A stretch of DNA of 64,000 bases from Microbacterium sp. SORGH_AS_1204 (GCF_030818935.1 NZ_JAUTBD010000001.1:124001-188000); one strand, 5' to 3'; positions 27,808 through 37,296 are shown, counted from the stretch's first letter. Made by a program: numbers and translations. Notes: a model not told the origin generated them from the letters alone.

Positions 27808-29535
27808 GTGCTCGGCAAGATCCTCATCCGCTACCTCTCCCGGTATCGGTGGTTGCTCGTCGCACTGCTGGTGTTCCAGTTCGTGGCGGCGATGGCGTCG
27901 CTCTATCTGCCCCGACTGAACGCCGACATCATCGACCAGGGCGTCGCGAGGGGCGACACCGCCTTCATCTGGTCGCAGGGTTCGCTCATGCTGGCCATCT
28001 CGCTCGGCCAGATCGCGGCATCCATCATCGCGACCTACTTCGCGGCGCGCGCGGCGATGGCCGCGGGCCGCGACATCCGCCGCGACATCTTCGAGAAGGT
28101 CAGCGGCTTCTCCGAGCGCGAGCTGTCGCACTTCGGTGCGGGGTCGCTCATCACCCGCAACACCAACGACGTGCAGCAGGTGCAGATGCTCGCCATGATG
28201 GGCGCGACCATGCTCGTCAGCGCGCCGCTATTGGCGATCGGCGGCATCTTCATGGCGCTGCAGCAAGACGTGGGCCTCAGCTGGCTCATCGCCGTCTCGG
28301 TTCCCACACTGCTGCTCGCGGCCGGCCTCATCATCGCCCGTATGGTGCCGCTGTTCCGCAGCTACCAGTCCAAGCTCGACGCCGTGAACCGCATCATGCG
28401 CGAGCAGCTGACCGGCGTGCGAGTGGTGCGCGCTTTCGTCCGCGAGCGCATCGAAGAGAAGCGCTTCCGCGGGGCCAACACCGACATCATGATCGTGGGC
28501 CGCAAAGTCGGATCGTTGTTCGTGCTGCTGTTCCCGCTCGCGATGCTCGTGCTCAACGTGACCGTGGTCGGCGTCATCTGGTTCGGCGGCATCCAGGTCG
28601 ATGCGGGGAGCGTGCAGATCGGTACGCTGTTCGCCTTCATGCAGTACGTCGCCCAGATCCTCATGGGCGTGCTCATGGCGAGCTTCATGACCGTGATGAT
28701 CCCCCGCGCCGCCGTCTCGGCCGAGCGCATCGGCGAGGTGCTCGACAGTCACTCCACCCTCGAGCGCCCTGCCAACCCCGTGAGCGTCTTCCCCGAGCAC
28801 GGCGCCGTCGAGTTCGACGACGTCGCGTTCGCCTACCCGGGTGCCGAGTCGCCCGTGGTCTCGGGTGTGAGCTTCGCCGCCCGACCCGGCGAGACCGTCG
28901 CGATCGTCGGCTCGACGGGCGCGGGCAAGACCACGCTCGTCTCGCTCATCCCGCGGCTGTTCGACGTGACGGCCGGCGCCGTGCGGGTGGGCGGGGTCGA
29001 TGTCCGAGAGGCCGACCTTGACGTGCTGTGGAAGAGCATCGGGCTCGTGCCGCAACGCCCCTTCCTGTTCAGCGGCACGGTGGCATCCAATCTCCGCTTC
29101 GGGCGCGAAGACGCCACCGACGACGAACTCTGGCGAGCGCTCGAGATCGCGCAGGGACGCGACTTCGTCGAGGCGATGGACGGGCAGCTCGACGCCCGCA
29201 TCGCCCAAGGGGGTACGAACGTCTCGGGCGGCCAACGCCAGCGTCTCGCGATCGCACGGGCCATCGTTCACCGACCGGCGGTGCTGGTGTTCGATGACTC
29301 CTTCTCGGCGCTCGACCTCAGCACAGACGCGAAGCTGCGTCAGGCGCTGTGGCAGGAACTCCCCGAGGTGACCAAGATCGTCGTCGCGCAGCGCGTCTCG
29401 ACCATCACGGGCGCCGACCGCATCGTCGTGCTCGAAGAGGGTCGGCTGGCCGGCGTCGGCACGCACGACGAACTCCTGCAGACGAGCAGCACCTACCGGG
29501 AGATCGTCGAGTCGCAGCTGGGGGTGGAAGCGTGA
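27808..29535 (+). CDS. ABC exporter half-transporter (membrane + ATPase), non-canonical ATP site partner
   Basis: 575 aa. Six-helix exporter membrane domain (about 1-320) followed by the ATPase: GSTGAGKTT Walker A, VSGGQRQRLA signature and VLVFDDSFSALD Walker B. The catalytic Glu after Walker B is Asp, typical of the degenerate site in heterodimeric exporters such as TM287/288 or BmrCD. GTG start with GGAGG ahead. Its stop overlaps the partner gene's GTG. Substrate unknown; multidrug or lipid export is likely. Confidence 0.93.
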   Translation: MLGKILIRYLSRYRWLLVALLVFQFVAAMASLYLPRLNADIIDQGVARGDTAFIWSQGSLMLAISLGQIAASIIATYFAARAAMAAGRDIRRDIFEKVSGFSERELSHFGAGSLITRNTNDVQQVQMLAMMGATMLVSAPLLAIGGIFMALQQDVGLSWLIAVSVPTLLLAAGLIIARMVPLFRSYQSKLDAVNRIMREQLTGVRVVRAFVRERIEEKRFRGANTDIMIVGRKVGSLFVLLFPLAMLVLNVTVVGVIWFGGIQVDAGSVQIGTLFAFMQYVAQILMGVLMASFMTVMIPRAAVSAERIGEVLDSHSTLERPANPVSVFPEHGAVEFDDVAFAYPGAESPVVSGVSFAARPGETVAIVGSTGAGKTTLVSLIPRLFDVTAGAVRVGGVDVREADLDVLWKSIGLVPQRPFLFSGTVASNLRFGREDATDDELWRALEIAQGRDFVEAMDGQLDARIAQGGTNVSGGQRQRLAIARAIVHRPAVLVFDDSFSALDLSTDAKLRQALWQELPEVTKIVVAQRVSTITGADRIVVLEEGRLAGVGTHDELLQTSSTYREIVESQLGVEA

Positions 29536-31703
29536 GCACCACCGATGCCCTGACCGAAGAGGAGCGCGCCGAACTCGAGCTCGCCGAGCAGGCCCGACTC
29601 AACTCCGGCGACTGGGACAGCGTCGCGCCCGGGAAGGCCTCGAACTTCGGCCCCAGCTTCCGACGGCTGATCGGCCTTCTGCGCCCCTACGCCGCGGCCT
29701 TCACCTTCGTGTCGATCCTGGGGGCTGTCGGCGTCGTGCTGGCGGTGCTCGCCCCGCGGGTGCTCGGAGACGCGACGAACATCATCTTCGAAGGCGTGGT
29801 CTCGAAAGGGCTCGCCGAACAGTTCCCGGCCGGCACATCGCAGGTGGAGGTCGTCGAGGCCCTGCGCGCGGCGGGCCAGGGCGACATCGCCAACATCGTC
29901 GGCGCGATGAACAACTTCTCGGTCGGTGCGGGCATCGATTTCGACGCGTTGCGTCTCGTCGTCGTGGCGGTGCTGGCCATCTACGTCGGCTCGTCGCTTC
30001 TGTCGTGGATCCAGGGCTACGTCATCAACGTCATCATGGTCCGCACCATGTGGCGCCTGCGCGAAGACGTCGAAGCGAAGATCAACCGCCTGCCGCTGTC
30101 GTACTTCGACAAGGTGCAGCGCGGCGAACTGATCTCCCGCGTCACCAACGACATCGACAACATCACGCAGACGATGCAGCAGTCGCTCTCGAGCGCGCTG
30201 ACGTCGGTGCTCACGGTCGTAGGCGTGCTCATCATGATGTTCACGATCTCGTGGCAGCTCGCGCTCGTCGCCCTCGTGTCCCTGCCGCTGATGGCCGTGA
30301 TCTTCGGCGTCATCGGACCGAAGTCGCAGAAGGCCTTCGGCGAGCAGTGGAAGAAGGTGGGTCGCCTCAACGCGCGCGTCGAGGAGTCGTTCTCGGGCCA
30401 CGCGCTGGTCAAGGTGTACGGCCGCGAGAAAGACGCCCGCGACACGTTCGAGATCGAGAACGAGGAGCTCTACCAGGCGAGCTTCAAGGCCCAGTTCCTC
30501 TCCGGCATGATCATGCCCGGCATGATGTTCGTCGGAAACCTGACCTACGTCGGCATCGCCGTGCTCGGCGGGCTCATGGTGGCCGGCGGCCAGCTGCGCC
30601 TGGGCGACGTGCAGGCGTTCATCCAGTACTCGCAGCAGTTCACCCAGCCGCTGTCGCAGCTGGGCGGCATGGCCGCGGTGGTGCAGTCGGGCACGGCGTC
30701 GGCGGAGCGCGTCTTCGCCCTCCTCGACGCCGACGAACAAGACCCGGACGCGGCGGATGCCCCCGCCCACGTCGATGGTCGCGGCGTCATCGAGTTCGAG
30801 AGCGTCCGCTTCGCCTACACGCCGGAGCGGCCGCTCATCACCGATCTGTCATTCCGCGTCGAACCCGGTCAGACGGTCGCGATCGTCGGTCCCACCGGCG
30901 CCGGCAAGACGACACTGGTCAACCTCATCATGCGGTTCTACGAGCTCGACGGCGGCCGCATCCTCATCGACGGGCAGAACATCGCCGATCTGCGTCGCGA
31001 CGATGTCCGTGCGCGCACCGGCATGGTGCTGCAGGATCCGTGGCTGTTCGCGGGCTCCATCCGCGACAACATCCGCTACGGCCGCGAGAGCGCCACCGAC
31101 GACGAGATCGTCGAGGCCGCTGTCGCCACGCGCGTCGACCAGTTCGTGCACTCACTGCCCGAGGGCTACGACACCGTGCTCGACGAAGACGCCGCCAACG
31201 TCTCGGCTGGAGAGCGGCAGCTCATCACCATCGCGCGCGCGTTCGTTGCCCGCCCGTCGGTGTTGATCCTCGACGAGGCGACGTCGTCGGTCGACACCCG
31301 CACCGAGCTGCTGCTGCAGCAGGCGATGGCCGCGCTTCGCGAGGGGCGCACGTCGTTCGTCATCGCGCACCGCCTCTCGACCATTCGCGACGCCGACCTC
31401 ATCCTCGTGATGGAGCACGGCGACATCGTCGAGAAGGGCACGCACGACGAACTCATCGCCGCCGAGGGAGCGTATTACCGCCTGTATCGCTCGCAGTTCG
31501 AGCAGGCAGCGGCCGACCCCGACGTCGCCGAGGCCCCGCCGGGCGCCGACCCTCAGCGCGCACCGGCAACCGACGACGCCGAGGTGGTGTCGACGTTCGC
31601 GGCGGCGGCATCCGAGGTCCCAGCCCCCGCGGGCACCGACGGACCGCCGCGCCCGGCGCACGGTGCGCCCACGCCCGACCCCCGTCTGGACGGGAAGGGG
31701 TAA
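29532..31703 (+). CDS. ABC exporter half-transporter (membrane + ATPase), canonical partner
   Basis: 723 aa. The exporter membrane domain (about 35-390) has an extended first periplasmic loop. The ATPase has GPTGAGKTT, signature VSAGERQLI and VLILDEATSSVD with the catalytic Glu. A polar, Ala/Pro-rich tail of about 70 residues follows the ATPase and is probably disordered. Translationally coupled to the partner (GTGA). Confidence 0.93.
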   Translation: MSTTDALTEEERAELELAEQARLNSGDWDSVAPGKASNFGPSFRRLIGLLRPYAAAFTFVSILGAVGVVLAVLAPRVLGDATNIIFEGVVSKGLAEQFPAGTSQVEVVEALRAAGQGDIANIVGAMNNFSVGAGIDFDALRLVVVAVLAIYVGSSLLSWIQGYVINVIMVRTMWRLREDVEAKINRLPLSYFDKVQRGELISRVTNDIDNITQTMQQSLSSALTSVLTVVGVLIMMFTISWQLALVALVSLPLMAVIFGVIGPKSQKAFGEQWKKVGRLNARVEESFSGHALVKVYGREKDARDTFEIENEELYQASFKAQFLSGMIMPGMMFVGNLTYVGIAVLGGLMVAGGQLRLGDVQAFIQYSQQFTQPLSQLGGMAAVVQSGTASAERVFALLDADEQDPDAADAPAHVDGRGVIEFESVRFAYTPERPLITDLSFRVEPGQTVAIVGPTGAGKTTLVNLIMRFYELDGGRILIDGQNIADLRRDDVRARTGMVLQDPWLFAGSIRDNIRYGRESATDDEIVEAAVATRVDQFVHSLPEGYDTVLDEDAANVSAGERQLITIARAFVARPSVLILDEATSSVDTRTELLLQQAMAALREGRTSFVIAHRLSTIRDADLILVMEHGDIVEKGTHDELIAAEGAYYRLYRSQFEQAAADPDVAEAPPGADPQRAPATDDAEVVSTFAAAASEVPAPAGTDGPPRPAHGAPTPDPRLDGKG

Positions 31704-31724
31704 CCCCGGCCCTTCGACACGATC

Positions 31725-31759
31725 CGAAGCCCGCTCCGCCTCGCGCCGAGCGGGCTTCG
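31725..31759 (+). terminator. Terminator after the ABC exporter pair
   Basis: CGAAGCCCGCTC and GAGCGGGCTTCG form a perfect 12-bp stem with an 11-base loop, 21 bases after the stop. Confidence 0.7.
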
Positions 31760-31789
31760 TCGTGGCCCGTGCCGCTCGCAATGGCGTTC

Positions 31790-31806
31790 GGGGGGGGGGG
31801 GGGGGG
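31790..31806. repeat. Homopolymer run of 17 G
   Basis: Seventeen consecutive G on the plus strand in a gene-free region. Such tracts are slippage-prone and can form G-quadruplexes; the exact count may be a sequencing artefact. Confidence 0.9.
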
Positions 31807-31824
31807 CGTCTCGTTTGGAGCGGC

Positions 31825-32224
31825 TTCTGCTCTTTGGGGCGGGTGATTAGTGCCCCGAGTGGCGGATTCCGCCCCGATTTGGGCGTACTCGCGGGTCGTC
31901 GGCGCGTCGTCGGTGCGGGCGTGGTCGTCTTCGCGAGATCGGGCCTGGCGCGGGTGGGCGTCGTCGTTCCCGGTACAGCTTGCACAGCGTTGGGCCTCCG
32001 GGTTTGGGACGGATTCTGCTCTTTGGGGCGGGTTCTTCGTGCCCCGAGTGGCGGATCCCGCCCCAATCCCGGGTCACTTGCGGTTGGCCTCCGCAAGATC
32101 GGGCGCGGGCGGGCGTCGTCGTTCCCGGTACACCTTGCACAGCGTTGAGGGCTGACGTCCGGTTTGGGGCGATTTCTGCTCTTTGGGGCGGGTATCTCGT
32201 GCCCCACGTGGCAAATCCTGCCCC
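31825..32224. repeat. Three spaced copies of a 50-bp GC-palindrome module (gap 31760-32571 holds no gene)
   Basis: Modules at 31825-31875, 32014-32064 and 32174-32224 each begin TTCTGCTCTTTGGGGCGGG and end in CCCGCCCC or a variant, so each can fold on itself (TTGGGGCGGG with CCCGCCCCAA in the middle copy). Between them a second shared block with GTCGTTCCCGGTACA and TTGCACAGCGTTG occurs at 31956-31992 and 32111-32147. The remainder, 32236-32571, is plain GC-rich sequence with a -10-like TAGGGT at 32506-32511. Confidence 0.8.
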
Positions 32225-32571
32225 GAACCTGGAGTGCTGCGTTGTTCGCGTGAGCCTCGTCAGGCGGAGCGGCGTCCGGCGCGTGAGCTGCGTTCCGGGG
32301 CGGGTGGTTCGCGCCGCAGGGGGCGAACCACGCCCGGCGCCCGTGCCGGCCGTCGCAGGGGGCGGGCGCCGCGCGGCGCCGCGCCAGCCGCAGCGGGGAG
32401 CGCCCCCGGAGGCCGAGGCCACCCGCGGCGGCCGTCACCGGCCGCGGCCGGGCCGGGCGCAACCCACCCTGGGGATGCCTCCCGGGGTCGCAAAACCCGC
32501 TCGGGTAGGGTGGACGAACGCTCGACCCGCCCCGCGCGAACCGCCCGCCGCACAGATAGGCCTCACCGTAC

Positions 32572-34050
32572 GTGACCACTCCTGCGACGCCCGCCGACCA
32601 TTCCGCCTCCGGCGTCCCCGCCGAATCGCCCGCAGCAGCGACGCCCGGCTCGTCGGCCGAGCCCGCTGCCTCTGCGGCCGAGCCTGCCGCGGCGACGCCC
32701 GCCCCGCCGGCCGAGCCCGCAGCCTCTGCTGCTGAGCCTGCCGCGGCGGCGCCCTCCTCTGCGGCTGAGCCCGCGGTGGCGGCGACGCCCGCCCCGCCGG
32801 CCGAGCCCGCAGCCTCCGCGGCCGAGCCTGCCGCGGCGGCGCCGTCCGCCTCCGCCGACGCCACGACTGCCCGCACAGAGGACCGCCCCCTGCGCATCCT
32901 CATCGGCGCCGACACCTTCCTTCCGCACGTCAACGGTGCCGCGCGCTTCGCCGAGCGTCTGGCCGCCGGGCTCGTCGCGCGCGGCCACGACGTGCACGTC
33001 GCCGCGCCCAGCATCGGCCACAGCAACGCCGGCACCGCGACCGAGACGGTCGAGGGTCAGCCGATGACCATGCATCGACTCCCCGCGTTCCGCTTCCGCC
33101 CGCACGACTGGATCACGTACGTGCTCCCGTGGCGCTCGAAGCACTACGCGCGCATCGTGCTCGACGAGGTCAAGCCCGACGTGGTGCACATCCAGTCGCA
33201 CATCGTCATCGGTCGCGGTCTCACGCGGGAGGCGCGCAAGCGCGGCATCCCCGTCGTCGCGACCAATCACGTGATGGCCGAGAACATCCTCGACTTCACC
33301 ACCCTCCCCGACTTCCTCGACCGCATCTTCGTGAAGCTCGCGTGGGCTGACGCCGAGCGCACGTTCAAGATGACCCGCGCCGTCACCACGCCGACCCGTC
33401 GGGCGGCCGACTTCCTCGAGAAGACGATCGACATCACGGGCGTCATTCCCATCTCGTGCGGCATCGACCGTGCCAATTACCGCCCGGACCTCACTCCGCG
33501 CGACAAGAACCGGCTGCTCTTCGTCGGGCGTCTCACGACCGAGAAGCACATCGACGTCGCACTCAAGGCCCTCGCGCAGCTCGACCCGGCCCTCGACGTC
33601 ACCTTCGACATCGTCGGCGGCGGTGACCAGCGGCCCAAGCTCGAGGCCCTCGCCCAGCAACTCGGCGTCGCCGGGCGCGTCACGTTCCACGGCCACGCCT
33701 CCGAAGAAGACCTGCGCGCGCTCTACTCGCGGGCGAGTGTCTTCGTCATCGCCTCGATCGCCGAGCTCCAGTCCATCGCGACGATGGAGGCCATGGCATC
33801 CGGACTCCCCATCGTGGCCGCCAATGCCGTCGCCCTCCCGCACCTCGTGCACCACGGCGAGAACGGTTACCTGTTCGAACCGGGTGACGCCGAAGGGCTC
33901 GCCGCGCGCGTCACCGACGTGCTGACCGCCTCTCCCGAGGAGCGGTTGCGGATGCAGCAGGCGTCGCTCGACGAGGTCGCGGTTCATGACATCACCCGCA
34001 CCCTCGACACGTTCGAGGCGCTCTACCGCGGGCGACCCCTGCCGGAGTAA
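32572..34050 (+). CDS. Family GT4 glycosyltransferase with a repetitive Ala/Pro/Glu N-terminus
   Basis: 492 aa. Residues about 1-100 are a low-complexity tract built of PAPPAEPAASAAEPAAA-like repeats. The GT-B fold starts at RPLRILIGADTFLPHVNG. The donor-binding half has LLFVGRLTTEKHIDVAL and the E-x7-E motif in ELQSIATMEAMASGLPIVAANA, typical of alpha-mannosyl/glucosyl GT4 enzymes acting on cell-envelope glycolipids. The repeats may be a linker or membrane/protein-interaction region. GTG start; the true start could lie inside the repeat tract. Confidence 0.87.
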   Translation: MTTPATPADHSASGVPAESPAAATPGSSAEPAASAAEPAAATPAPPAEPAASAAEPAAAAPSSAAEPAVAATPAPPAEPAASAAEPAAAAPSASADATTARTEDRPLRILIGADTFLPHVNGAARFAERLAAGLVARGHDVHVAAPSIGHSNAGTATETVEGQPMTMHRLPAFRFRPHDWITYVLPWRSKHYARIVLDEVKPDVVHIQSHIVIGRGLTREARKRGIPVVATNHVMAENILDFTTLPDFLDRIFVKLAWADAERTFKMTRAVTTPTRRAADFLEKTIDITGVIPISCGIDRANYRPDLTPRDKNRLLFVGRLTTEKHIDVALKALAQLDPALDVTFDIVGGGDQRPKLEALAQQLGVAGRVTFHGHASEEDLRALYSRASVFVIASIAELQSIATMEAMASGLPIVAANAVALPHLVHHGENGYLFEPGDAEGLAARVTDVLTASPEERLRMQQASLDEVAVHDITRTLDTFEALYRGRPLPE

Positions 34051-34054
34051 CCGC

Positions 34055-35353
34055 GTGCACGTCGTCATGTTCGCCGACCAGCACCTCGAGTCGCTCGGCG
34101 GAGCGCAGGTGTCGATGCGGCTGCAGAAGAGATTTCTCGAGCGCGCGGGACACGTCGTGACCGTGGTGGCACCGAGGCTGCATCGCGAGGCGCCCGGCGA
34201 CGCCGCCTACCTCGACATGCCCTCGATCCCGATCACGCCCGACCGCGAGTACGCGCTCTCCTGGCCGGGCGCCCGCACCGATCGTTTCGTCGACGCGCAG
34301 ATGGGTGCGCGGCTCCCCGTCGACGTCGTGCACGTGCAGGCCGACTTCTGGGGCGCGTTCATCGGCCACCGCTATGCGGCCCGGCACGGCCTGCCCGTCG
34401 TGCACACGATGCACAACCGCGTCGACGTGGGAATCGAAGCGACGGCTCCCTTTCCACGGCTCGTGTTGCGCGTGCTCAATGCCTGGGCGCGTCGGGTCCT
34501 GCCGGGTGCGGCCGACGCACGCCCGAACGCTCGGAGCTCGCAGCGCCCGGCCGGCGACTCTCGCGACACGAGCGATCCTGGCGAGGGGGGAAGGGATGCC
34601 ATGGCTCACGGCCGTGCGGCGACGCTCGGCGCCACTGACGGGTGGGCGTATCTGCGCCGCCTCGCCCGTCTCTCGCGCGCTGTGACCGCCCCCTCGTCGC
34701 ACTTCGCCCGCCGCCTCGAGCGGCACGGCGTGACGCCCGCCGTCGACGTCGTCTGGAACGGCATCGACGACGACGTGCTCGACGCCGCCCTCTCGGTCGA
34801 GGCGTCGGTGCGCCGTCCGGGTCGTCCGCGCTTCGTCTGGCTCGGGCGCATGAGCCCCGAGAAGCGGCTCCTGCCCTTCCTCGAAGCCGTGATCGCGTCG
34901 GGAATCGACGCCGACATCGAGGTGATCGGCGGGGGAGCGCAGGGGCGGGCCGCGCGTCGGCTCGTCGAGCGCGGGGCCCCGCAGGCGACGGTGACCTTCG
35001 CCGGCCGGCTGCCCTACGCCGAGACGCTGCGGCGCTTGGCCGACGCGGACGCGGTGGTGCAGACCTCGATCGGGTTCGAAACGCAAGGGATGACCGTCTT
35101 CGAGGCCGCGTCCCTCGGCACGCCCGCCGTGGTCAGTGACCCGGACATCGCCGGTGAACTCGGATCGGGAACGTGGACGGTGGCGGATGCCACCGTTCCG
35201 GCGCTCGCGAACGCCCTGCGCCGGGCGACGGCCGACATCGCCGCAGGCACTGCCGTCGGACCGGACGCCTCGATCGCTGAGCGGTTCCGCCAGTCGTCTC
35301 GCACGGCCGCGATGATCGACGTCTATCGCCGGGTGGTCGCCGCCGGGCGCTGA
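34055..35353 (+). CDS. Family GT4 glycosyltransferase
   Basis: 432 aa, four bases after the previous glycosyltransferase. N-terminal half starts VHVVMFADQHLESLGGAQVSM; C-terminal donor half has FVWLGRMSPEKRLLPFLEAV and ETQGMTVFEAASLGTPAVVSD. A polar insertion of about 35 residues (about 155-190, SSQRPAGDSRDTSDPGEGG region) breaks the N-terminal domain and looks disordered. The pair probably makes consecutive sugar transfers in one glycolipid or polysaccharide; acceptor unknown. GTG start. Confidence 0.87.
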   Translation: MHVVMFADQHLESLGGAQVSMRLQKRFLERAGHVVTVVAPRLHREAPGDAAYLDMPSIPITPDREYALSWPGARTDRFVDAQMGARLPVDVVHVQADFWGAFIGHRYAARHGLPVVHTMHNRVDVGIEATAPFPRLVLRVLNAWARRVLPGAADARPNARSSQRPAGDSRDTSDPGEGGRDAMAHGRAATLGATDGWAYLRRLARLSRAVTAPSSHFARRLERHGVTPAVDVVWNGIDDDVLDAALSVEASVRRPGRPRFVWLGRMSPEKRLLPFLEAVIASGIDADIEVIGGGAQGRAARRLVERGAPQATVTFAGRLPYAETLRRLADADAVVQTSIGFETQGMTVFEAASLGTPAVVSDPDIAGELGSGTWTVADATVPALANALRRATADIAAGTAVGPDASIAERFRQSSRTAAMIDVYRRVVAAGR

Positions 35354-35898
35354 GACTCGGCGCTGCGGCTGAGTTCGGTGCCCAGCGGTGGGGCCGAGGC
35401 CCCGCACACGTCGTCGGGGCGACGGGCTTTGTGGTCGCGACGTCCGGGTCGCGCCGTGGTGGGTGCCGCGTGCACAATGGCGGGCGTTTCTGCGACGCGC
35501 CGGGGTGGTGGTATCCGGTGTCGGCGTGTCGTTGGTTTCTCCTGCCGTTGTGCACGGGTTTGGTGTGGTGGCGACGGGCTCCGTGGTCAGGACGTCCGGG
35601 TCGCGCCGTGGTGGGTGCCGCGTGCACAATGGCGGGCGTTTCTGCGACACGCCGGGGTGGTGGCATCCGGTGTCGGCGTGTCGTTGGTTTCTCCTGCCGT
35701 TGTGCACGGGCTTGGTGTGGTGGCTACGGGCTCCGTGGTCAGGACGTATGGGGTCGGGCCGTGGTGGGTGCCGCGTGCATAACGGCGGGGGTTTCTGCGA
35801 CGCGCCGGGGTGGTGGCATCCGGTGTCGGCGTGTCGTTGGTTTCTCCTGCCGTTGTGCACGCATGGTGCGGGGGTATTCGTGCCGCAGGGCTCCGAGA
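35354..35898. repeat. Tandem array of three 86-bp palindromes (152-153 bp period); no gene in this gap
   Basis: Palindromes at 35470-35555, 35622-35707 and 35775-35860 each start GTGCACAATGGCGG (the third GTGCATAACGGCGG) and end CTGCCGTTGTGCAC, with inner arms CGACGCGCCG/CGGCGTGTCG. About 66-bp linkers with GGCGACGGGCTCCGTGGTCA are nearly identical too. Related units lie at 40637-40957. Open frames crossing the array on both strands are by-products of the repeats. Confidence 0.85.
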
Positions 35899-36198
35899 TC
35901 ACTTCGCTCGAGCGATGCGCAGCGGGCGCGTGACCGGCGCCGTCGACGGCGCCGAGACCTGGAGGCTCGGTCGCGCGGCCTCCACGCCCGACGGCGCCGA
36001 GACCTGCAGGCTCGGTCGCGCGGCCTCCACGCCCGGCGCCGCGGCGGGCGCGTGCTGCGTGCGAGCGGATCGATCGGCGCGGGCTGCGACCCGCGACGGG
36101 TCGGTGGGAATGCGGCCGTAACCGTCGGTGCGCACGAGCCAGACGGTTCCGATGATGCCGGCGAGGGACAGGATGCCGAGAGCGATGAAGTAAGCCAT
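35899..36198 (-). CDS. Small single-pass membrane protein with a duplicated C-terminal motif
   Basis: 99 aa. One hydrophobic helix at the N-terminus (AYFIALGILSLAGIIGTVWLV), then a polar tail that contains GVEAARPSLQVSAPS twice in tandem (45-bp DNA repeat). A Tyr/Arg-rich segment (RTDGYGRIPTDPSR) follows the helix. The ATG at 36198 lies seven bases after a TAGCTT hexamer (minus strand). Not recognised as any named family. Divergent from the GlxA-type regulator. Confidence 0.65.
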   Translation of the reverse strand: MAYFIALGILSLAGIIGTVWLVRTDGYGRIPTDPSRVAARADRSARTQHAPAAAPGVEAARPSLQVSAPSGVEAARPSLQVSAPSTAPVTRPLRIARAK

Positions 36199-36285
36199 GG
36201 CAGGAAAGCTACGGGTAGAGGAATGGTGCCCACGAGTGGCATGATGGACGTCAGTCGTCATATTTCTGCCACATCGGAGGTTCAT

Positions 36286-37296
36286 ATGCGCTCGGTCGCC
36301 GTCGTCATCCAGCCGGGGTTCGCCCCGTTCGAGTTCGGACTCGCGTGCGAGGCGTTCGGGCTCGACCGTAGCGACGACGGCATCCCGAACTTCGACTTCC
36401 GCATCGTCGCGCCCGATCCGGGCGTCGTGCCGTCGAACATCGGCTTTTCGGTCAACGTCGAGCGCGGTCTGGAGGCGGCGGCCGACGTCGACATCCTCGT
36501 TCTCGCCCCCATCCCGCGGTCGTCGTGGGCGTCGGTGGACCCCCGCGTGATCGAGGTGGTTCGCGCCGCACACGCCCGCGGAGCCTGGTTGTTGAGCGTC
36601 TGCAGCGGGTCGTTCGTCATCGCGGCATCCGGGGTCCTGGATGGCAAGCGCGCGACGACGCACTGGCGATACACCGACACGCTCAGCCGGATGTACCCGC
36701 AGATCGAGGTCGATCCCGATGTGCTGTACGTGCAGTCGGGCAACATCATCACCAGTGCCGGCACCGCCGCGGGCCTCGACGCGAGTCTTCACCTGCTGCG
36801 CCAGGAACTGGGTTCCGAACTCACCAACCGCATCGCCCGGCGCATGGTCGTCGCTCCGCAGCGCGATGGCGGGCAGGCGCAGTTCATCGCCTCACCGATC
36901 CCGATCGACTCGTCTCTCTCGTTGGCCCCGGTGACCGAGTGGATGCTGCAGAACCTGGATGCCGAACTCTCGGTCGATCGGCTGGCCGCGCGTGCCCACA
37001 TGTCCCCGCGTACCTTCGCCCGACGGTTCAAGGCCGACCTCGGTGCGACGCCGGCGGCCTGGCTCGCCCGTCAACGTCTGCTGCACGCGCAGCGGCTGCT
37101 CGAGGAGACCGATCTCGGCCTCGACCGGATCGCGACGGAGTGCGGGTTCGGTTCTGCGGCGGTGCTGCGGCAGAACTTCGCCCGCACGATGGGGCTCACC
37201 CCCACCGCCTACCGCGCGCGGTTCTCGTGCACGGGGCCCGAGGAGACGGCATCCGTCGCTGCGGTCGCCGCCGCGGCGGAGCCCGTGCCCGCCTGA
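36286..37296 (+). CDS. GlxA-family regulator: DJ-1/PfpI domain fused to AraC-type DNA-binding domain
   Basis: 336 aa. Residues 1-about 185 are a DJ-1/PfpI (glutamine-amidotransferase-like) domain with the nucleophile-elbow Cys106 in LLSVCSGSFVIA. Residues about 215-320 hold two AraC helix-turn-helices (LSVDRLAARAHMSPRTFARRFKADLG and DRIATECGFGSAAVLRQNF). Proteins of this architecture sense small nitrogenous or aldehyde metabolites. ATG at 36286 with CGGAGG just ahead. The regulated gene is not evident from position. Confidence 0.92.
   Translation: MRSVAVVIQPGFAPFEFGLACEAFGLDRSDDGIPNFDFRIVAPDPGVVPSNIGFSVNVERGLEAAADVDILVLAPIPRSSWASVDPRVIEVVRAAHARGAWLLSVCSGSFVIAASGVLDGKRATTHWRYTDTLSRMYPQIEVDPDVLYVQSGNIITSAGTAAGLDASLHLLRQELGSELTNRIARRMVVAPQRDGGQAQFIASPIPIDSSLSLAPVTEWMLQNLDAELSVDRLAARAHMSPRTFARRFKADLGATPAAWLARQRLLHAQRLLEETDLGLDRIATECGFGSAAVLRQNFARTMGLTPTAYRARFSCTGPEETASVAAVAAAAEPVPA

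Noticed and set aside
35460..35860. Repeats at regular 152-bp spacing considered as CRISPR
   Set aside because: Linkers are almost identical to each other, so there are no unique spacers, and no cas gene is nearby.
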